Notes: generated from the letters alone by a model not told the origin. 64,000 nt of DNA from an uncultured Halocynthiibacter sp. (GCA_947503035.1 CANNCD010000001.1:806001-870000); one strand, 5' to 3'; counted from the stretch's first letter, positions 1 to 9,284 are shown. Numbers and translations are program-made.

Positions 1-966
1 AGCTATGGCGCTCTGTCAGAAGAGGCCAAAACCGCATTGTCCCGTGGGGCGCAGATGGCTGGGACTGGCATTTGTTCCGGCGAAGGCGGGATGCTGCCCG
101 AAGAGCAAGCCGAGAACAGCCGCTATTTCTACGAGCTTGCCTCTGCTGGCTTTGGGTGGTCCCTCGATCACGTCGAAAAGGTTCAGGCCTTCCACTTCAA
201 GGGCGGCCAAGGGGCCAAAACCGGCACCGGTGGGCATCTGCCCGGCGATAAGGTGCAAGGTAAAATCGCAGACGTGCGCGGGCTGGAGCCAGGGCAATCT
301 GCGATCTCGCCTTCGACCTTTCCGGACCTGCACACGCCGGAGGACTTTAAACGCATAGCGGATCAGGTGCGCGAGCGCTCCGGCGGCATTCCAATCGGGT
401 TCAAACTGTCCGCGAACCACATTGAGGATGACATCGACTTCGCGTTGAAGGCCAGCGCGGACTACATTATTTTGGATGGACGCGGCGGAGGCACAGGGGC
501 GGCCCCGCTCATTTTCCGCGATCATATCTCGGTGCCGACGATCCCTGCCTTGGCGCGCGCTCGCAAGCATTTGGATGCGCGGACGGGCCGCGAGGTGACG
601 TTGGTGATTACTGGCGGTCTGCGCGTCGCAGAAGACTTCGCCAAGGCGATAGCCTTGGGCGCAGACGCAGTCGCTGTCAGCAATTCTGCAATGCAAGCCG
701 TCGGCTGTATCGCGGCGCGGATGTGCAATTCCAACAACTGTCCTGTCGGTGTGGCCACCCAGAAACCGGAACTACGTAAACGGCTGGACGTGCAGATCGG
801 TGCGGAACGTTTGTCACGCTATTTTGGGGCAAGTGTGGAACTGATGCAGGTTCTGGCACGCGCCTGTGGCCACGACAGCCTGTCGGGCTTTACCCAGCGC
901 GACATCACATCGTGGAAACGCGAGGTCGCTGACCTGAGCGGTATTCGCTTTGCGGGCGTGTCCTAG
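1..966 (+). CDS. Glutamate-synthase-like FMN-binding domain protein (5' truncated)
   Basis: The reading frame is open from base 1, so the true start lies left of the window; 321 residues of the C-terminal part are present. The sequence matches the FMN-binding alpha/beta-barrel domain of glutamate synthase (COG0069): glycine-rich flavin-phosphate loops such as GRGGGTGAAP and VITGGLRVAEDFAKAIALGAD. Three cysteines at codons 706, 724 and 739 give the C-x5-C-x4-C spacing followed by PVGVATQ, the 3Fe-4S ligand motif of that family. The protein ends soon after the barrel, so it is probably the short, stand-alone FMN-binding glutamate-synthase-family protein rather than full GltB, which continues into a large beta-helix domain. 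In stand-alone members the ammonia donor and true substrate are often unknown. No amidotransferase domain is visible here, but the N-terminus is missing. Confidence 0.88.
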   Translation, partial: SYGALSEEAKTALSRGAQMAGTGICSGEGGMLPEEQAENSRYFYELASAGFGWSLDHVEKVQAFHFKGGQGAKTGTGGHLPGDKVQGKIADVRGLEPGQSAISPSTFPDLHTPEDFKRIADQVRERSGGIPIGFKLSANHIEDDIDFALKASADYIILDGRGGGTGAAPLIFRDHISVPTIPALARARKHLDARTGREVTLVITGGLRVAEDFAKAIALGADAVAVSNSAMQAVGCIAARMCNSNNCPVGVATQKPELRKRLDVQIGAERLSRYFGASVELMQVLARACGHDSLSGFTQRDITSWKREVADLSGIRFAGVS

Positions 967-1045
967 GCGCAAACCCGACCTGTCAAAGTCCCATCTGGTG
1001 CATGCCGCATGGCACCCCCAGATGGGATAGGAAAGGAGAAATCAA

Positions 1046-1612
1046 ATGCTTGATATTTACACAATTCGCCAAGACGAGATGCCCCAAGAGATGCGGTTTC
1101 TCTTGGATCAATACCCGCGCGACGCATGGGACGCGCATCCCGGTTTCAAAGAGAAAACCCGCCACTGGCTTGGCGCGCATCAGATGTTCCGCCGGGTCTC
1201 TGAGAGGGTCCGGCTGGATGCAGAGGCCCTGTTGAACAAGGATATGGCTCTCGACGATTATGCTGGGCGGCTATCCTACTATGGTGGTAATCTGGTCGGG
1301 AACTTGCATGGCCATCATGGCTGGGAAGATCACAGCTATTTTCCAGAATTATCCGCCGCCGACCCGCGTTTCGATGCGGGGTTGGAGGTGTTGGAAAAGG
1401 ACCACGCCGATCTGGATCGCGTGCTGGATGACTTCACCCGGCAGGCCAACCGAGTCATCAAACTGGCGCATCTGGACGAGGTGCAGGCGCGTGAAGAGGC
1501 GGCAAAAGTGCATCAGACCAGCGCGGTGATCGAAGCCTTTCTGAAACGCCATCTTGGGGACGAGGAAGAACTGGCGGTGCCAATCATCTTGCATCATCGG
1601 TTGAGAGGGTGA
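1046..1612 (+). CDS. Hemerythrin domain protein
   Basis: This 188-residue protein has the HHE/hemerythrin-like ligand pattern of a non-heme di-iron four-helix bundle. Candidate ligands are H88/H90/H91 with E94-D95-H96 and E101, then H120 with D124, then H169 with D172-E175. Such proteins bind oxygen, nitric oxide or iron in the cytoplasm; the exact role cannot be read from sequence. The ATG is preceded by GAAAGGAG at a normal distance, and there is no signal peptide. A stretch (about 1000-1025) with a weak inverted repeat CATCTGG/CCAGATG lies before it, so it may have its own promoter. It is followed after 10 bases by a glutathione-dependent reductase, which suggests a small redox or nitrosative-stress pair. 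The assignment to the family is solid; the function is inferred. Confidence 0.85.
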   Translation: MLDIYTIRQDEMPQEMRFLLDQYPRDAWDAHPGFKEKTRHWLGAHQMFRRVSERVRLDAEALLNKDMALDDYAGRLSYYGGNLVGNLHGHHGWEDHSYFPELSAADPRFDAGLEVLEKDHADLDRVLDDFTRQANRVIKLAHLDEVQAREEAAKVHQTSAVIEAFLKRHLGDEEELAVPIILHHRLRG

Positions 1613-1622
1613 ATGGTCGCAC

Positions 1623-2642
1623 ATGACCAAAGAAATCTCGACCGAAGAAGATCAGACCAAAGCCATAGAGCGCCGCGCACAAGGTGAATTCGTGCGCGGC
1701 CTTAGTGGCTTTCGTCACGCAATCGGCGAGCCGGATTTCCCGCCAGAGCCAGGGCGTTATCATCTATTCGTGGCGTTGAATTGCCCCTGGTGCCACCGCG
1801 TGACCTTGGCGCGTGCCGTACTGGGCCTTCAGGCCAGTATCACAATGGATGTGGCCTTTCCCAATCGCACGAGCGAGGCCGATCCAACAGGCCCTAACCT
1901 GTGGGAATTTGCTCCTCACCGTATTGCATCTCTGACGAGTGCAATTCTGCCGGAATGCACTTTGGAAACTGGCACGAGCGAAGGTTTGCGCTTGGCCAAG
2001 CAAATCTACCAGCGCGAAGGTTCGGACGAACAATCAGTTCCGATCCTCTACGACAAAACAGCCGGCCGCATCGTCAATAATGAAAGCGCCGAGATCATCC
2101 GGATGCTGGACCTACACTCCGAAGCTCTTGGTGGGGATGCGCAACGTCCGATCCTCGTGCCGGATGATCTGGCACTGCAAAGTTATATGGGTGCTCTAAA
2201 TGAGAGGATCTATGTGACAATAAACAACGGGGCTTACAAGGCTGGCTTCTCATCGGATCAGGCAGTCTATGCAAAGGCCTTCAAGGCCTACTTTGAAACC
2301 CTCGCGTTTCTCGACGCGTTGTTGTCCGATGGTCGTGCGTTTCTAACTGGTGAGGTCTTCACAGAGGCCGACCTGCGGCTCTTCCCGACGCTCTACCGGC
2401 ACGATCCTGTGTATTATCTCCGTATGAAGCTCAACGGCGCGCGAATACTGGATTACCCGCATTTGTGGCGGTGGCTGTGTCGGGTTTATGCACTTGATGG
2501 TGTCGCTGATGCCGGGTCTTTGGTCCATTGCCGTCAGGGCTATTTTGGGCGGTCATGGAATGGCGTGGTGCCGTTGGGGCCACAAATGCCGATGAGTTAT
2601 CCTGAAGCGTTTCGGCATCCAGACTTGGGTTGCAAAATCTGA
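1623..2642 (+). CDS. Glutathione S-transferase, glutathionyl-hydroquinone reductase type
   Basis: A 339-residue protein of the Xi/omega-like GST family (COG0435; E. coli YqjG, yeast ECM4). The thioredoxin-fold active site reads CPWCHR at residues 54-59, where C54 is the expected catalytic cysteine that forms a mixed disulfide with glutathione. The motif IVNNESAEIIRM near residue 140 is a strong family signature. Known members reduce glutathionyl-hydroquinones using a second glutathione. Most members have CPWAHR; the extra C57 is a variation. The C-terminal all-helical GST domain is complete (RAFLTGEVFTEADLRLFPTL). It starts 10 bases after the hemerythrin gene stops, so the two are probably cotranscribed. 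Downstream lies a gene-poor region. Confidence 0.85.
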   Translation: MTKEISTEEDQTKAIERRAQGEFVRGLSGFRHAIGEPDFPPEPGRYHLFVALNCPWCHRVTLARAVLGLQASITMDVAFPNRTSEADPTGPNLWEFAPHRIASLTSAILPECTLETGTSEGLRLAKQIYQREGSDEQSVPILYDKTAGRIVNNESAEIIRMLDLHSEALGGDAQRPILVPDDLALQSYMGALNERIYVTINNGAYKAGFSSDQAVYAKAFKAYFETLAFLDALLSDGRAFLTGEVFTEADLRLFPTLYRHDPVYYLRMKLNGARILDYPHLWRWLCRVYALDGVADAGSLVHCRQGYFGRSWNGVVPLGPQMPMSYPEAFRHPDLGCKI

Positions 2643-3225
2643 TCTGCGTCTCCGTAAATCGATCTCAAAAGCAATATGCAAACGCAAAAGCAGCCATTGG
2701 CGCAAGTGCAGCGAAAGGTCACTTTCGTCCCGCATAGCTGACATTGGGAACGCCACCATAGAATGTCACTTTAATACCTCATCGAAACACCGTGGGTTGT
2801 CCGGATAATCACACAACACTTCCCCGCAAGGGAAAACCCGCATCTGAATGCGCAGCCGGGCCTCAGTACAAAACACACGGCAATAGTATGCCGATCAACG
2901 TAATACGCTGGCTCGGAACGCGCATCCAAATGATCGAGGCACTCATCCACGACCAAAGGAACCGACAGCATGTGAAAGCATGATCACCGAGGTAGAAAAG
3001 GTGGCGCACGATCTGGGCGGCACCCGCGGCCAACTCGAACTGATAGATCGGGGTGGCAAGGTTTTCGTAGGCAAACCGAAATAGCCATAGAACAGCAGTT
3101 AAAACACATGCTTTTCTCACAAAAAACTTTCGCCAGTTTCATGTTTTGTGGAACTGTAGAAAAACGCCGAAAACCATTGAATTAAAACGATTAATTCACA
3201 TTCAGAACATTATGAAAAATGGAAT
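2643..3225. other. Gene-poor, AT-richer stretch beside tRNA-Arg
   Basis: No convincing gene is seen in these 583 bases. Composition is more AT-rich than the neighbours, especially 3085-3225. Two tiny ORFs on the plus strand stand out (2888-2983 and 2980-3084). They overlap by ATGA, and the second reads like normal coding sequence, but I recognise neither. A reading frame on the opposite strand at 2863-3120 has poor codon use and is probably chance. The stretch could be the degraded end of an older insertion next to the tRNA. Confidence 0.5.
2888..3084 (+). other. Pair of overlapping tiny ORFs, possible gene remnant
   Basis: The first ORF (ATG 2888, TGA 2981-2983) encodes 31 residues beginning MPINVIRWLG. 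The second (ATG 2980, TAG 3082-3084) encodes 34 residues beginning MITEVEKVAHDLGG and ending KVFVGKPK. The TGA of the first overlaps the ATG of the second, as in translationally coupled genes. The second has plausible coding character (charged, helical start; G/C-ended codons). Neither has a good ribosome-binding site or a family I can name. They may be a real pair of microproteins, the two halves of one frameshifted gene, or chance. Confidence 0.2.
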
Positions 3226-3302
3226 TGGCGCACCCAGCAGGATTCGAACCTGCGGCCTCTGCCTTCGGAGGGCAGCGCTCTATCCAGCTGAGCTATGGGT
3301 GC
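3226..3302 (-). tRNA. tRNA-Arg (anticodon CCG)
   Basis: Read on the minus strand, the sequence folds as a complete cloverleaf: acceptor GCACCCA/TGGGTGC, D-stem GCTC/GAGC, anticodon stem CTGCC/GGCAG with loop CTCCGAA (anticodon CCG, reading CGG codons), and T-stem GCAGG/CCTGC with TTCGAAT loop. Discriminator G is followed by an encoded CCA. All stems are fully paired. The tRNA sits 44 bases from the 3' end of sufS and faces the gene-poor stretch. Its 3' end is a classical type of integration target, but I see no integrase. Confidence 0.97.
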
Positions 3303-3345
3303 CTAGGCGCGGTGATAGCCATTCCTGACCGATCCCGCAATCCCT

Positions 3346-4566
3346 TTATGCCAAAAGATCGTGGCAAAGTTCGAGGCCCGCGACAAGCGCGTCGACCTCT
3401 TCGGTGGTGTTGTACATGCCGAAGGACGCGCGCGCGGTGGCGGACACGCCAAGATGTTCCATCAAGGGCTGGGCGCAGTGGTGGCCGGCGCGCACGGCGA
3501 TGCCCTTTTTATCAAGGATCGTCGAGATGTCATGCGCATGGGCCGCACCGTCCAAAGTCAGCGAGAAGATCGCGCCCTTGGTTTCGGAATTTCCTTGGAT
3601 GTTCAACCAGTTAAGACCCGACAGACGGATGTTCGCATAGTCGCGCAGGGTGCGTTCATGGGCGGCGATATTGTCCATACCCACGTCCATCATATAGTCC
3701 AACGCCACGCCCAGACCGATGGTTTGGACGATGCCGGGGGTGCCTGCCTCGAACTTCATCGGGGCGGAGTTATAGGTCACCGCATCGCGCGTCACGTCAC
3801 GGATCATGTCGCCACCACCAAGGAAGGGACGCATTTCGGCCATCCGTTCAGACGCCACATAGATCGCGCCAGAGCCCGACGGACCGTACAATTTGTGCCC
3901 TGTGATCGCATAGAAATCGGCGCCAATATCGGCCACATCAACGGGTGCATGCACCGTCGCCTGTGACCCATCCACCAGAACCGGAACACCCTTTTCATGG
4001 GCACCGGCGCAGATGGTTTTCACGTCAACCATGGTGCCCAAAACGTTGGACATATGGGTCACGGCAATCAATTTGGTTTTCGGCGTAATCGCGGCCAGAA
4101 CCGCCTCGGGGTCGAGGTCGCCATTCACGTCCACGTCCACCCATTTGATCACCACACCCTGACGTTCGCGTAGGAAATGCCACGGGATAATATTTGCGTG
4201 GTGCTCCATCACGGACAGGATGATCTCGTCACCCGCCTCAAGACGCGGCGCGGCCCATGCATAGGCGACCATGTTGATGCCCTCGGTGGTGCCGGAATTA
4301 AGGATGATGTTGTCCTCATTCGGCGCACCAAGGAAGCGCGCGATGATGCCGCGCACGCCTTCGTATTTCTCGGTGGCGAGGTTCGACAGGTAATGCAAAC
4401 CACGGTGAACGTTGGAATATTCCTCGGCATAGCCACGGGTCACCGCGTCGATCACCACCTGTGGTTTCTGCGCCGATGCACCATTGTCGAGATAGACCAA
4501 CGGCTTGTTGTTCACTTCGCGCGACAGGATTGGAAAGTCGGCGCGAATTTTGCTTACATCGTACAT
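3346..4566 (-). CDS. sufS: Cysteine desulfurase SufS
   Basis: A 406-residue PLP enzyme of the group II (SufS/CsdA) cysteine desulfurases, which take sulfur from L-cysteine and pass it on for Fe-S cluster assembly. The PLP lysine is K225 in [11 protein letters not shown], and the persulfide cysteine is C364 in RAGHHCAQP, the same position as in E. coli SufS. Length and domain layout are standard. It is the last gene of the Fe-S operon and starts 2 bases after the preceding YIP1-family gene stops. No SufE or SufU partner lies in the window, so the sulfur acceptor must be encoded elsewhere. It is distinct from the shorter NifS/IscS-like desulfurase at the start of the same operon. Confidence 0.96.
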   Translation of the reverse strand: MYDVSKIRADFPILSREVNNKPLVYLDNGASAQKPQVVIDAVTRGYAEEYSNVHRGLHYLSNLATEKYEGVRGIIARFLGAPNEDNIILNSGTTEGINMVAYAWAAPRLEAGDEIILSVMEHHANIIPWHFLRERQGVVIKWVDVDVNGDLDPEAVLAAITPKTKLIAVTHMSNVLGTMVDVKTICAGAHEKGVPVLVDGSQATVHAPVDVADIGADFYAITGHKLYGPSGSGAIYVASERMAEMRPFLGGGDMIRDVTRDAVTYNSAPMKFEAGTPGIVQTIGLGVALDYMMDVGMDNIAAHERTLRDYANIRLSGLNWLNIQGNSETKGAIFSLTLDGAAHAHDISTILDKKGIAVRAGHHCAQPLMEHLGVSATARASFGMYNTTEEVDALVAGLELCHDLLA

Positions 4567-4568
4567 AG

Positions 4569-5144
4569 TTAGGCTCCGGCGGGGACAGGGGCAAGCCCTG
4601 CAGAGTTGAGGATGATAATCAACACGAACGCGATGAAAAAGGAAATACCAAAGATACCCATCGCGACAAGAGGGCGCGATTTGAACCCGTGAGCCACGGT
4701 GGTAAAGTTCACCATGAGCCAGAAGCCAAAGGCAAAGGAGAAATAGAAAACAAGCACATACAAATCGGCAGACACGACGTTGGCAATGATCGACAGCGCG
4801 CTTAAACCGAGCTGAATGATTTGGGACCAGAGGATTAGGACGAACAGGTCAAAGAACTGGCCCGTGCCGCCCAACATGCGCCCAACGAACGAAATGATCC
4901 CAGAAGTGACAACAGTACCCGCGCCGACCAGAATAGCGCCGCGCAGTGGTGAAACCAGCACTCCGTCCGCCCCCACAGTCGCCGCCGCCACCAGAAAGCT
5001 GACGATCGCCGACAGAACACAGGTCAGAACAAAGATCATCCCAACCACGTTGCGCGGCAGGTTCAGGTCAAGAATTTGCCGTGCCGCCGCACGCGGATCG
5101 GTAAAGGTCTTGGAGATCAGTTCTTTGATCAGATCAGGGGTCAT
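4569..5144 (-). CDS. YIP1-family membrane protein (second of two)
   Basis: A 191-residue integral membrane protein with about five hydrophobic segments and a short charged N-terminus (MTPDLIKELI). It resembles the YIP1 family of small multi-pass proteins. The start at 5144 is chosen because its ATG overlaps the TGA of the preceding gene (ATGA); a longer frame to 5504 is a shadow of that neighbour. The segments run roughly at residues 33-55, 66-90, 95-120, 125-145 and 160-182. It lies between its paralogue-like neighbour and sufS, inside the Fe-S operon. Function is unknown. Membrane anchoring of the Suf machinery or an unrelated co-regulated role are both possible. Confidence 0.82.
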   Translation of the reverse strand: MTPDLIKELISKTFTDPRAAARQILDLNLPRNVVGMIFVLTCVLSAIVSFLVAAATVGADGVLVSPLRGAILVGAGTVVTSGIISFVGRMLGGTGQFFDLFVLILWSQIIQLGLSALSIIANVVSADLYVLVFYFSFAFGFWLMVNFTTVAHGFKSRPLVAMGIFGISFFIAFVLIIILNSAGLAPVPAGA

Positions 5145-5629
5145 GCGCCCACCTCTGTTTCTTTTAAACATAGGACCCAGATCGCCATGAACGCGACAAA
5201 GCCAATCAATGATGTGGAGTTGAGCGCCGGACCCGTGCCGATGAAACCGGCCACAAGACCATGTAACATCACCAAAGGCGACACCGCCAACAGCGACCAG
5301 AACAGCGCAAGACGCGCCCGAAGCCATGTGCCCTGCCCGCCCAATGCCTTGGCGATCAGACGGCTCAGGCCAGCGACGCCGTAAAACAGGATCGGCGCAA
5401 AGATGATGCCACCAAGGGCCCCCACCGCCGCCATTGTCGTGAACTCCGCCCCATCTGGGTCGAAGAACGCCGCGCGCTGCAAGGATGGCAGACGCGACAC
5501 CCACATGATGAAACAGGCGATCATGACAAAGCCAAGCGCCTGTGGTTCACCCGCGCCACGATCAAGGATCGAGCGCATCACACGCCGTGGCGACCGGTAC
5601 GTCGCCACGATATCTGTTGTGATCGGCAC
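5141..5629 (-). CDS. YIP1-family membrane protein (first of two)
   Basis: A 162-residue multi-pass membrane protein with hydrophobic stretches around residues 32-48, 63-88, 104-128 and 138-156. The N-terminus (ITTDIVATYRSPRRVMRSIL) is basic and amphipathic. It belongs with YIP1-family proteins and looks like a distant relative of the next gene. The start is a GTG whose bases overlap the TAG stop of sufD (TAGTG), and its own TGA overlaps the next ATG, so translation along this stretch is probably coupled. No catalytic or metal-binding motif is visible. Its place in the operon is the main clue that it serves Fe-S assembly or iron homeostasis, which is inference. Confidence 0.8.
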   Translation of the reverse strand: MPITTDIVATYRSPRRVMRSILDRGAGEPQALGFVMIACFIMWVSRLPSLQRAAFFDPDGAEFTTMAAVGALGGIIFAPILFYGVAGLSRLIAKALGGQGTWLRARLALFWSLLAVSPLVMLHGLVAGFIGTGPALNSTSLIGFVAFMAIWVLCLKETEVGA

Positions 5630-6894
5630 TAGCGGTCCGCCAACCAGGTTTCAAGCTTACCAAGGATAAAGTCCTGAAGGTCCTCATCCGCGATTTCGTC
5701 GACGGCTTCGGCCAAGAAGGACAGAACCAGCATGTCTTCGGCTTGGGCCTTGGGCACACCGCGCGACCGTAGGTAATACAGCGCGTGATCGTCGATCGCA
5801 CCGGTGGTGGACCCGTGTGAACAGGCCACGTCATCGGCGTAAATCTCAAGCTCAGGCTTGGCATAGAATTGCGCGTCGTCATCCAACAACAAGGATTGGC
5901 TGATCTGATACCCGTCGGTTTTCTGTGCGCCCTCTTTCACAAGGATCTTACCTTGGAAAATACCGGTCGCGCCGTTGCGCAGTACCTTTTTGAACACTTG
6001 GCGGCTTTCGCCGTTCAATGCGTCGTGGGTCACGAAAACGGTGTCGTCGTGGTTGAAATCACCGCCGTCACCAAGCGCCGCACCGGCCACGTGGGCGCTT
6101 GCGTCATCACCGTTCATCTCGATGATGGCTTCGTTGCGGGTCAGAGTGCCGTTCGCGGTCAGGGTAAAGCTCTTGAACGCGCTTTCGTTGCCAAGACGGG
6201 TAAACGTGTGCGTCAAGGTCGCCTGTTCGTGGTCGCGGCCCTGAAGACGCAGATGGTTGAACGTCGCGTTGTCGGCGATGTCGATTTCCATCACGGTATT
6301 GGCGCGCGCGGCAACGGGGCCGGCTTCCAAAATCGTCGCACTCGCGCCGGCGTCGACCTTTACCACGTGGTGTAGGATCGCATCAGAAGCATCTGATTTT
6401 TGTAGATAAACCACAGAAATAGGTTTCGACACTTCACCGGTCACACGAATGATCAAACCATCCGTCGCATAGGCCGTGTTCAACGCCGCCAAGGGGCGCG
6501 ACACAGGGGTCTGACCGTTGGTTTCAAGCACACCGTACAGATCCTTGGCCCAGTGGATATCCACATCGGATGTCGCCAGACGTTCGATCTCAATGCCCTC
6601 AAGCGCGAAGTCATCGGACGCATCCGCGTCAAACACACCATCCACAAACGTGATGGTCAGGGCGTCAACACCGGCAAAGCCTTCGAATTCCGCAGCAGCG
6701 GCAGCGGTCGCAGCAGGTGCCGTAAACGCATCAGGGCGGGTGTATTTCCAATACTCGTCACGACGATCCGGAAGACCCGTCGTGCGCAAACGTGTCACCG
6801 CATCAAGACGCGCATCTTCGGACCAACCCACAGCCGCAGGTGTCCCAAGCGCCGTCAAACGGTCGTTGGTTTTTGCATCAAGAAAAGCGGCCAT
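5629..6894 (-). CDS. sufD: Fe-S scaffold component SufD
   Basis: A 421-residue protein of the SufB/SufD family. Its C-terminal half has the parallel beta-helix repeats and the conserved end motif YADDVACSHGSTTGAIDDHALYYLRSRG. SufD pairs with SufB and SufC in the SufBC2D scaffold that builds Fe-S clusters in the cytoplasm. The N-terminal part is divergent, as usual for SufD. Its ATG overlaps the sufC stop (TAATG). The order sufB-sufC-sufD is the standard arrangement. The histidine in the CSHG motif corresponds to the conserved SufD histidine implicated in cluster assembly in E. coli. Confidence 0.95.
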   Translation of the reverse strand: MAAFLDAKTNDRLTALGTPAAVGWSEDARLDAVTRLRTTGLPDRRDEYWKYTRPDAFTAPAATAAAAAEFEGFAGVDALTITFVDGVFDADASDDFALEGIEIERLATSDVDIHWAKDLYGVLETNGQTPVSRPLAALNTAYATDGLIIRVTGEVSKPISVVYLQKSDASDAILHHVVKVDAGASATILEAGPVAARANTVMEIDIADNATFNHLRLQGRDHEQATLTHTFTRLGNESAFKSFTLTANGTLTRNEAIIEMNGDDASAHVAGAALGDGGDFNHDDTVFVTHDALNGESRQVFKKVLRNGATGIFQGKILVKEGAQKTDGYQISQSLLLDDDAQFYAKPELEIYADDVACSHGSTTGAIDDHALYYLRSRGVPKAQAEDMLVLSFLAEAVDEIADEDLQDFILGKLETWLADR

Positions 6895-7649
6895 TATGCC
6901 ACCTCCGCGATGATGTCCGCGTAGCCGTTTTTCTCAACTTCTAGGGCCAATTCTGGGCCACCGGTTTTCACGATACGACCATCATACAGAATGTGCACAA
7001 CATCCGGTTTGATATAGTCCAACAAACGCTGATAGTGGGTGATCACAAGGAAGGACCGTTCGCCATCACGAAGCGCGTTCACGCCCTCGGCAACCAATTT
7101 CATCGCATCCACATCAAGACCGGAGTCTGTTTCGTCCAAGATGCACATCTTTGGCTCCAACATGGCCATTTGAAGGATCTCGTTGCGTTTCTTTTCACCA
7201 CCAGAGAAGCCAACGTTCACAGGACGTTTCAACATGTCGGCGTCGATTTTCAACGTTTTCGCCTTGGCGCGCACTTCCTTAAGGAAGTCACCAGCGGACA
7301 GTTCGTCTTGGCCGCGGGCTTTGCGTTGGGCGTTAACGGCGGTGCGTAGGAACGTCATGTTACCAACGCCTGGGATTTCCACAGGGTATTGGAACGCAAG
7401 GAAAAGACCAGCGGCGGCGCGCTCTTCTGGCTCAAGATCAAGAATGGACTGACCATCAAGGATCGCCTCGCCTTCGGTGACCTCATAGCCGTCGCGGCCA
7501 GACAACACATAAGACGTGGTGGATTTACCAGACCCGTTTGGGCCCATGATCGCGTGAACCTTGCCGGTTTCGACTTTCAAATCGATGCCCTTAAGGATCT
7601 GTTTTTCTTCTTCTTCAAGCTGTACGTGCAGGTTTTTGATTTCCAGCAT
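6894..7649 (-). CDS. sufC: Fe-S assembly ATPase SufC
   Basis: A 251-residue ABC-type ATPase. Walker A is GPNGSGKST (residues 36-44), the signature is GFSGGEKKR near residue 150, and Walker B plus D-loop is CILDETDSGLDVDA. SufC hydrolyses ATP to drive rearrangement of the SufBC2D scaffold; unlike transporter ATPases it is soluble and has no permease partner. The ATG is preceded by AAAAGGAG. It is separated from sufB by about 100 bases that hold a stem-loop, the only sizeable gap inside the operon, and it overlaps sufD. Confidence 0.97.
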   Translation of the reverse strand: MLEIKNLHVQLEEEEKQILKGIDLKVETGKVHAIMGPNGSGKSTTSYVLSGRDGYEVTEGEAILDGQSILDLEPEERAAAGLFLAFQYPVEIPGVGNMTFLRTAVNAQRKARGQDELSAGDFLKEVRAKAKTLKIDADMLKRPVNVGFSGGEKKRNEILQMAMLEPKMCILDETDSGLDVDAMKLVAEGVNALRDGERSFLVITHYQRLLDYIKPDVVHILYDGRIVKTGGPELALEVEKNGYADIIAEVA

Positions 7650-7710
7650 GTTTATCTCCTTTTGCGGCTGTACCGCAGATGTTCGGTGGCGCGCGGCGCC
7701 TATGTATGGG

Positions 7711-7729
7711 GACCACCCTGGGGGTGGTC
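7711..7729. repeat. Stem-loop between sufB and sufC
   Basis: A perfect 8-bp inverted repeat GACCACCC/GGGTGGTC with a 3-base loop lies in the only long gap of the suf operon. No T-run follows on the minus strand, so it is not a standard terminator. It could slow RNA decay or mark a processing site, which would let sufB and sufC levels differ. Confidence 0.6.
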
Positions 7730-7748
7730 AGAATATGTTTGCGGTGGC

Positions 7749-9251
7749 TTAACCCACGGATCCTTCTAGGGAAATCGCGACCAAAGCTTGGGCTTCCATT
7801 GCGAATTCCATCGGAAGCGCCTGAAGCACCTCTTTACAGAAACCGTTCACGACCAAGGCGACCGCTTCTTCTTCGTCCATGCCACGGGCACGGCAATAGA
7901 ACAGCTGATCGTCGTCAACCTTGGAGGTCGTGGCCTCGTGCTCAACGCGGGACGAGTTATTCTTGACCTCGATATACGGCACGGTGTGCGCGCCACATTT
8001 ATCGCCGATCAAAAGGCTGTCACACTGGGTGTAGTTGCGGCTTTCTTTGGCTTTGGGGTGCATGGTGACCTGACCACGGTATGTGTTCTGGGCCTTGCCC
8101 GCCGAGATACCTTTGGAGACGATGCGCGACTTAGTGTTTTTACCAAGGTGGATCATTTTCGTGCCGGTATCGGCCTGTTGCATGTTGTTCGCGATGGCGA
8201 TCGAGTAGAATTCGCCTTGGCTGTCGTCGCCGCGCAGAATGCAGGACGGGTATTTCCACGTCACGGCGGAACCGGTTTCAACCTGTGTCCACATCACCTT
8301 GGCACGGTCACCGCGACAATCGGCACGTTTGGTCACAAAGTTATAAATGCCGCCCTTGCCGTCTTCGTCACCGGGGAACCAGTTCTGAACGGTTGAGTAT
8401 TTTACTTCGGCATCCTCAAGGATCACGATCTCAACCACGGCCGCGTGCAATTGCGCTGTGTCGCGTTTCGGCGCGGTACAGCCTTCGAGATAGGACACAT
8501 AGCTGCCCTTATCCGCGATGATCAATGTGCGTTCGAATTGACCGGTGTTTTCCGCGTTGATACGGAAATAGGTGGACAATTCCATTGGGCATTTCGTGTT
8601 CGGCGGGATGTAAACGAATGACCCGTCCGAGAACACAGCCGAGTTCAACGTCGCATAGAAATTGTCCGAAACCGGCACAACAGTACCCAGATATTGGCGG
8701 ACCAATTCAGGGTGTTCACGGATCGCCTCGGAGATCGAACAGAAGATCACGCCAGCCTTTTTCAATTCATCCTGAAAGGTCGTGCCCAAAGAAACAGAGT
8801 CAAACACCGCATCCACTGCCACTTTTCGCTCTTCTTCTGGGGCTTCTACACCGGCCAAAAGCGCCTGTTCTTTCAATGGGATACCAAGTTTGGCATAGGT
8901 TTCGAGGAGCTTGGGATCGACCTCGTCCAATGACTTTGGCTTTTCTTCCATGGATTTTGGACGCGCGTAATAGAAGATGTCCTGAAAATCGATCTCAGGG
9001 TAATCCACCATCGCCCAAGTCGGTTCCTTGAGCTGCATCCAACGTTCGAACGCCGCCAGACGCCATTCGGTCATCCATTCGGGTTCGTCGTTCTTTTCGG
9101 AAATCAAACGGACGATATCTGGGTTCACGCCTTTGGGGGCGTATTCCATTTCGATCTCGGTTTCCCAGCCGTGTTTATACGTGCCAGAAAGCGACTGAAC
9201 CGCTTCGACTGTTTCGGCGTCTACGCCGTCTTTGACCTGAACGTCGTCCAA
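7749..9251 (-). CDS. sufB: Fe-S scaffold component SufB
   Basis: A 500-residue SufB with the family features: N-terminal [20 protein letters not shown], central beta-helix region, and the C-terminal block with [22 protein letters not shown] and [20 protein letters not shown]. SufB is the main scaffold on which the nascent Fe-S cluster forms. The start is a TTG (9249-9251) preceded by AAGGATA; homologues begin at about this point and no ATG lies nearby upstream. It follows the NifS-like desulfurase by 33 bases and is separated from sufC by a hairpin-bearing gap. Confidence 0.96.
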   Translation of the reverse strand: MDDVQVKDGVDAETVEAVQSLSGTYKHGWETEIEMEYAPKGVNPDIVRLISEKNDEPEWMTEWRLAAFERWMQLKEPTWAMVDYPEIDFQDIFYYARPKSMEEKPKSLDEVDPKLLETYAKLGIPLKEQALLAGVEAPEEERKVAVDAVFDSVSLGTTFQDELKKAGVIFCSISEAIREHPELVRQYLGTVVPVSDNFYATLNSAVFSDGSFVYIPPNTKCPMELSTYFRINAENTGQFERTLIIADKGSYVSYLEGCTAPKRDTAQLHAAVVEIVILEDAEVKYSTVQNWFPGDEDGKGGIYNFVTKRADCRGDRAKVMWTQVETGSAVTWKYPSCILRGDDSQGEFYSIAIANNMQQADTGTKMIHLGKNTKSRIVSKGISAGKAQNTYRGQVTMHPKAKESRNYTQCDSLLIGDKCGAHTVPYIEVKNNSSRVEHEATTSKVDDDQLFYCRARGMDEEEAVALVVNGFCKEVLQALPMEFAMEAQALVAISLEGSVG

Positions 9252-9284
9252 AATCGTATCCTTCCATATCGCCTTGATGGCGTC

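Noticed and set aside
2863..3120. 85-codon minus-strand frame in the gene-poor stretch
   Set aside because: No ribosome site, unusual residue content and poor codon use compared with the neighbours.
5145..5504. Longer N-terminus for the second YIP1 protein
   Set aside because: This part is out of frame with, and a shadow of, the first YIP1 gene; the ATGA overlap marks the real start.
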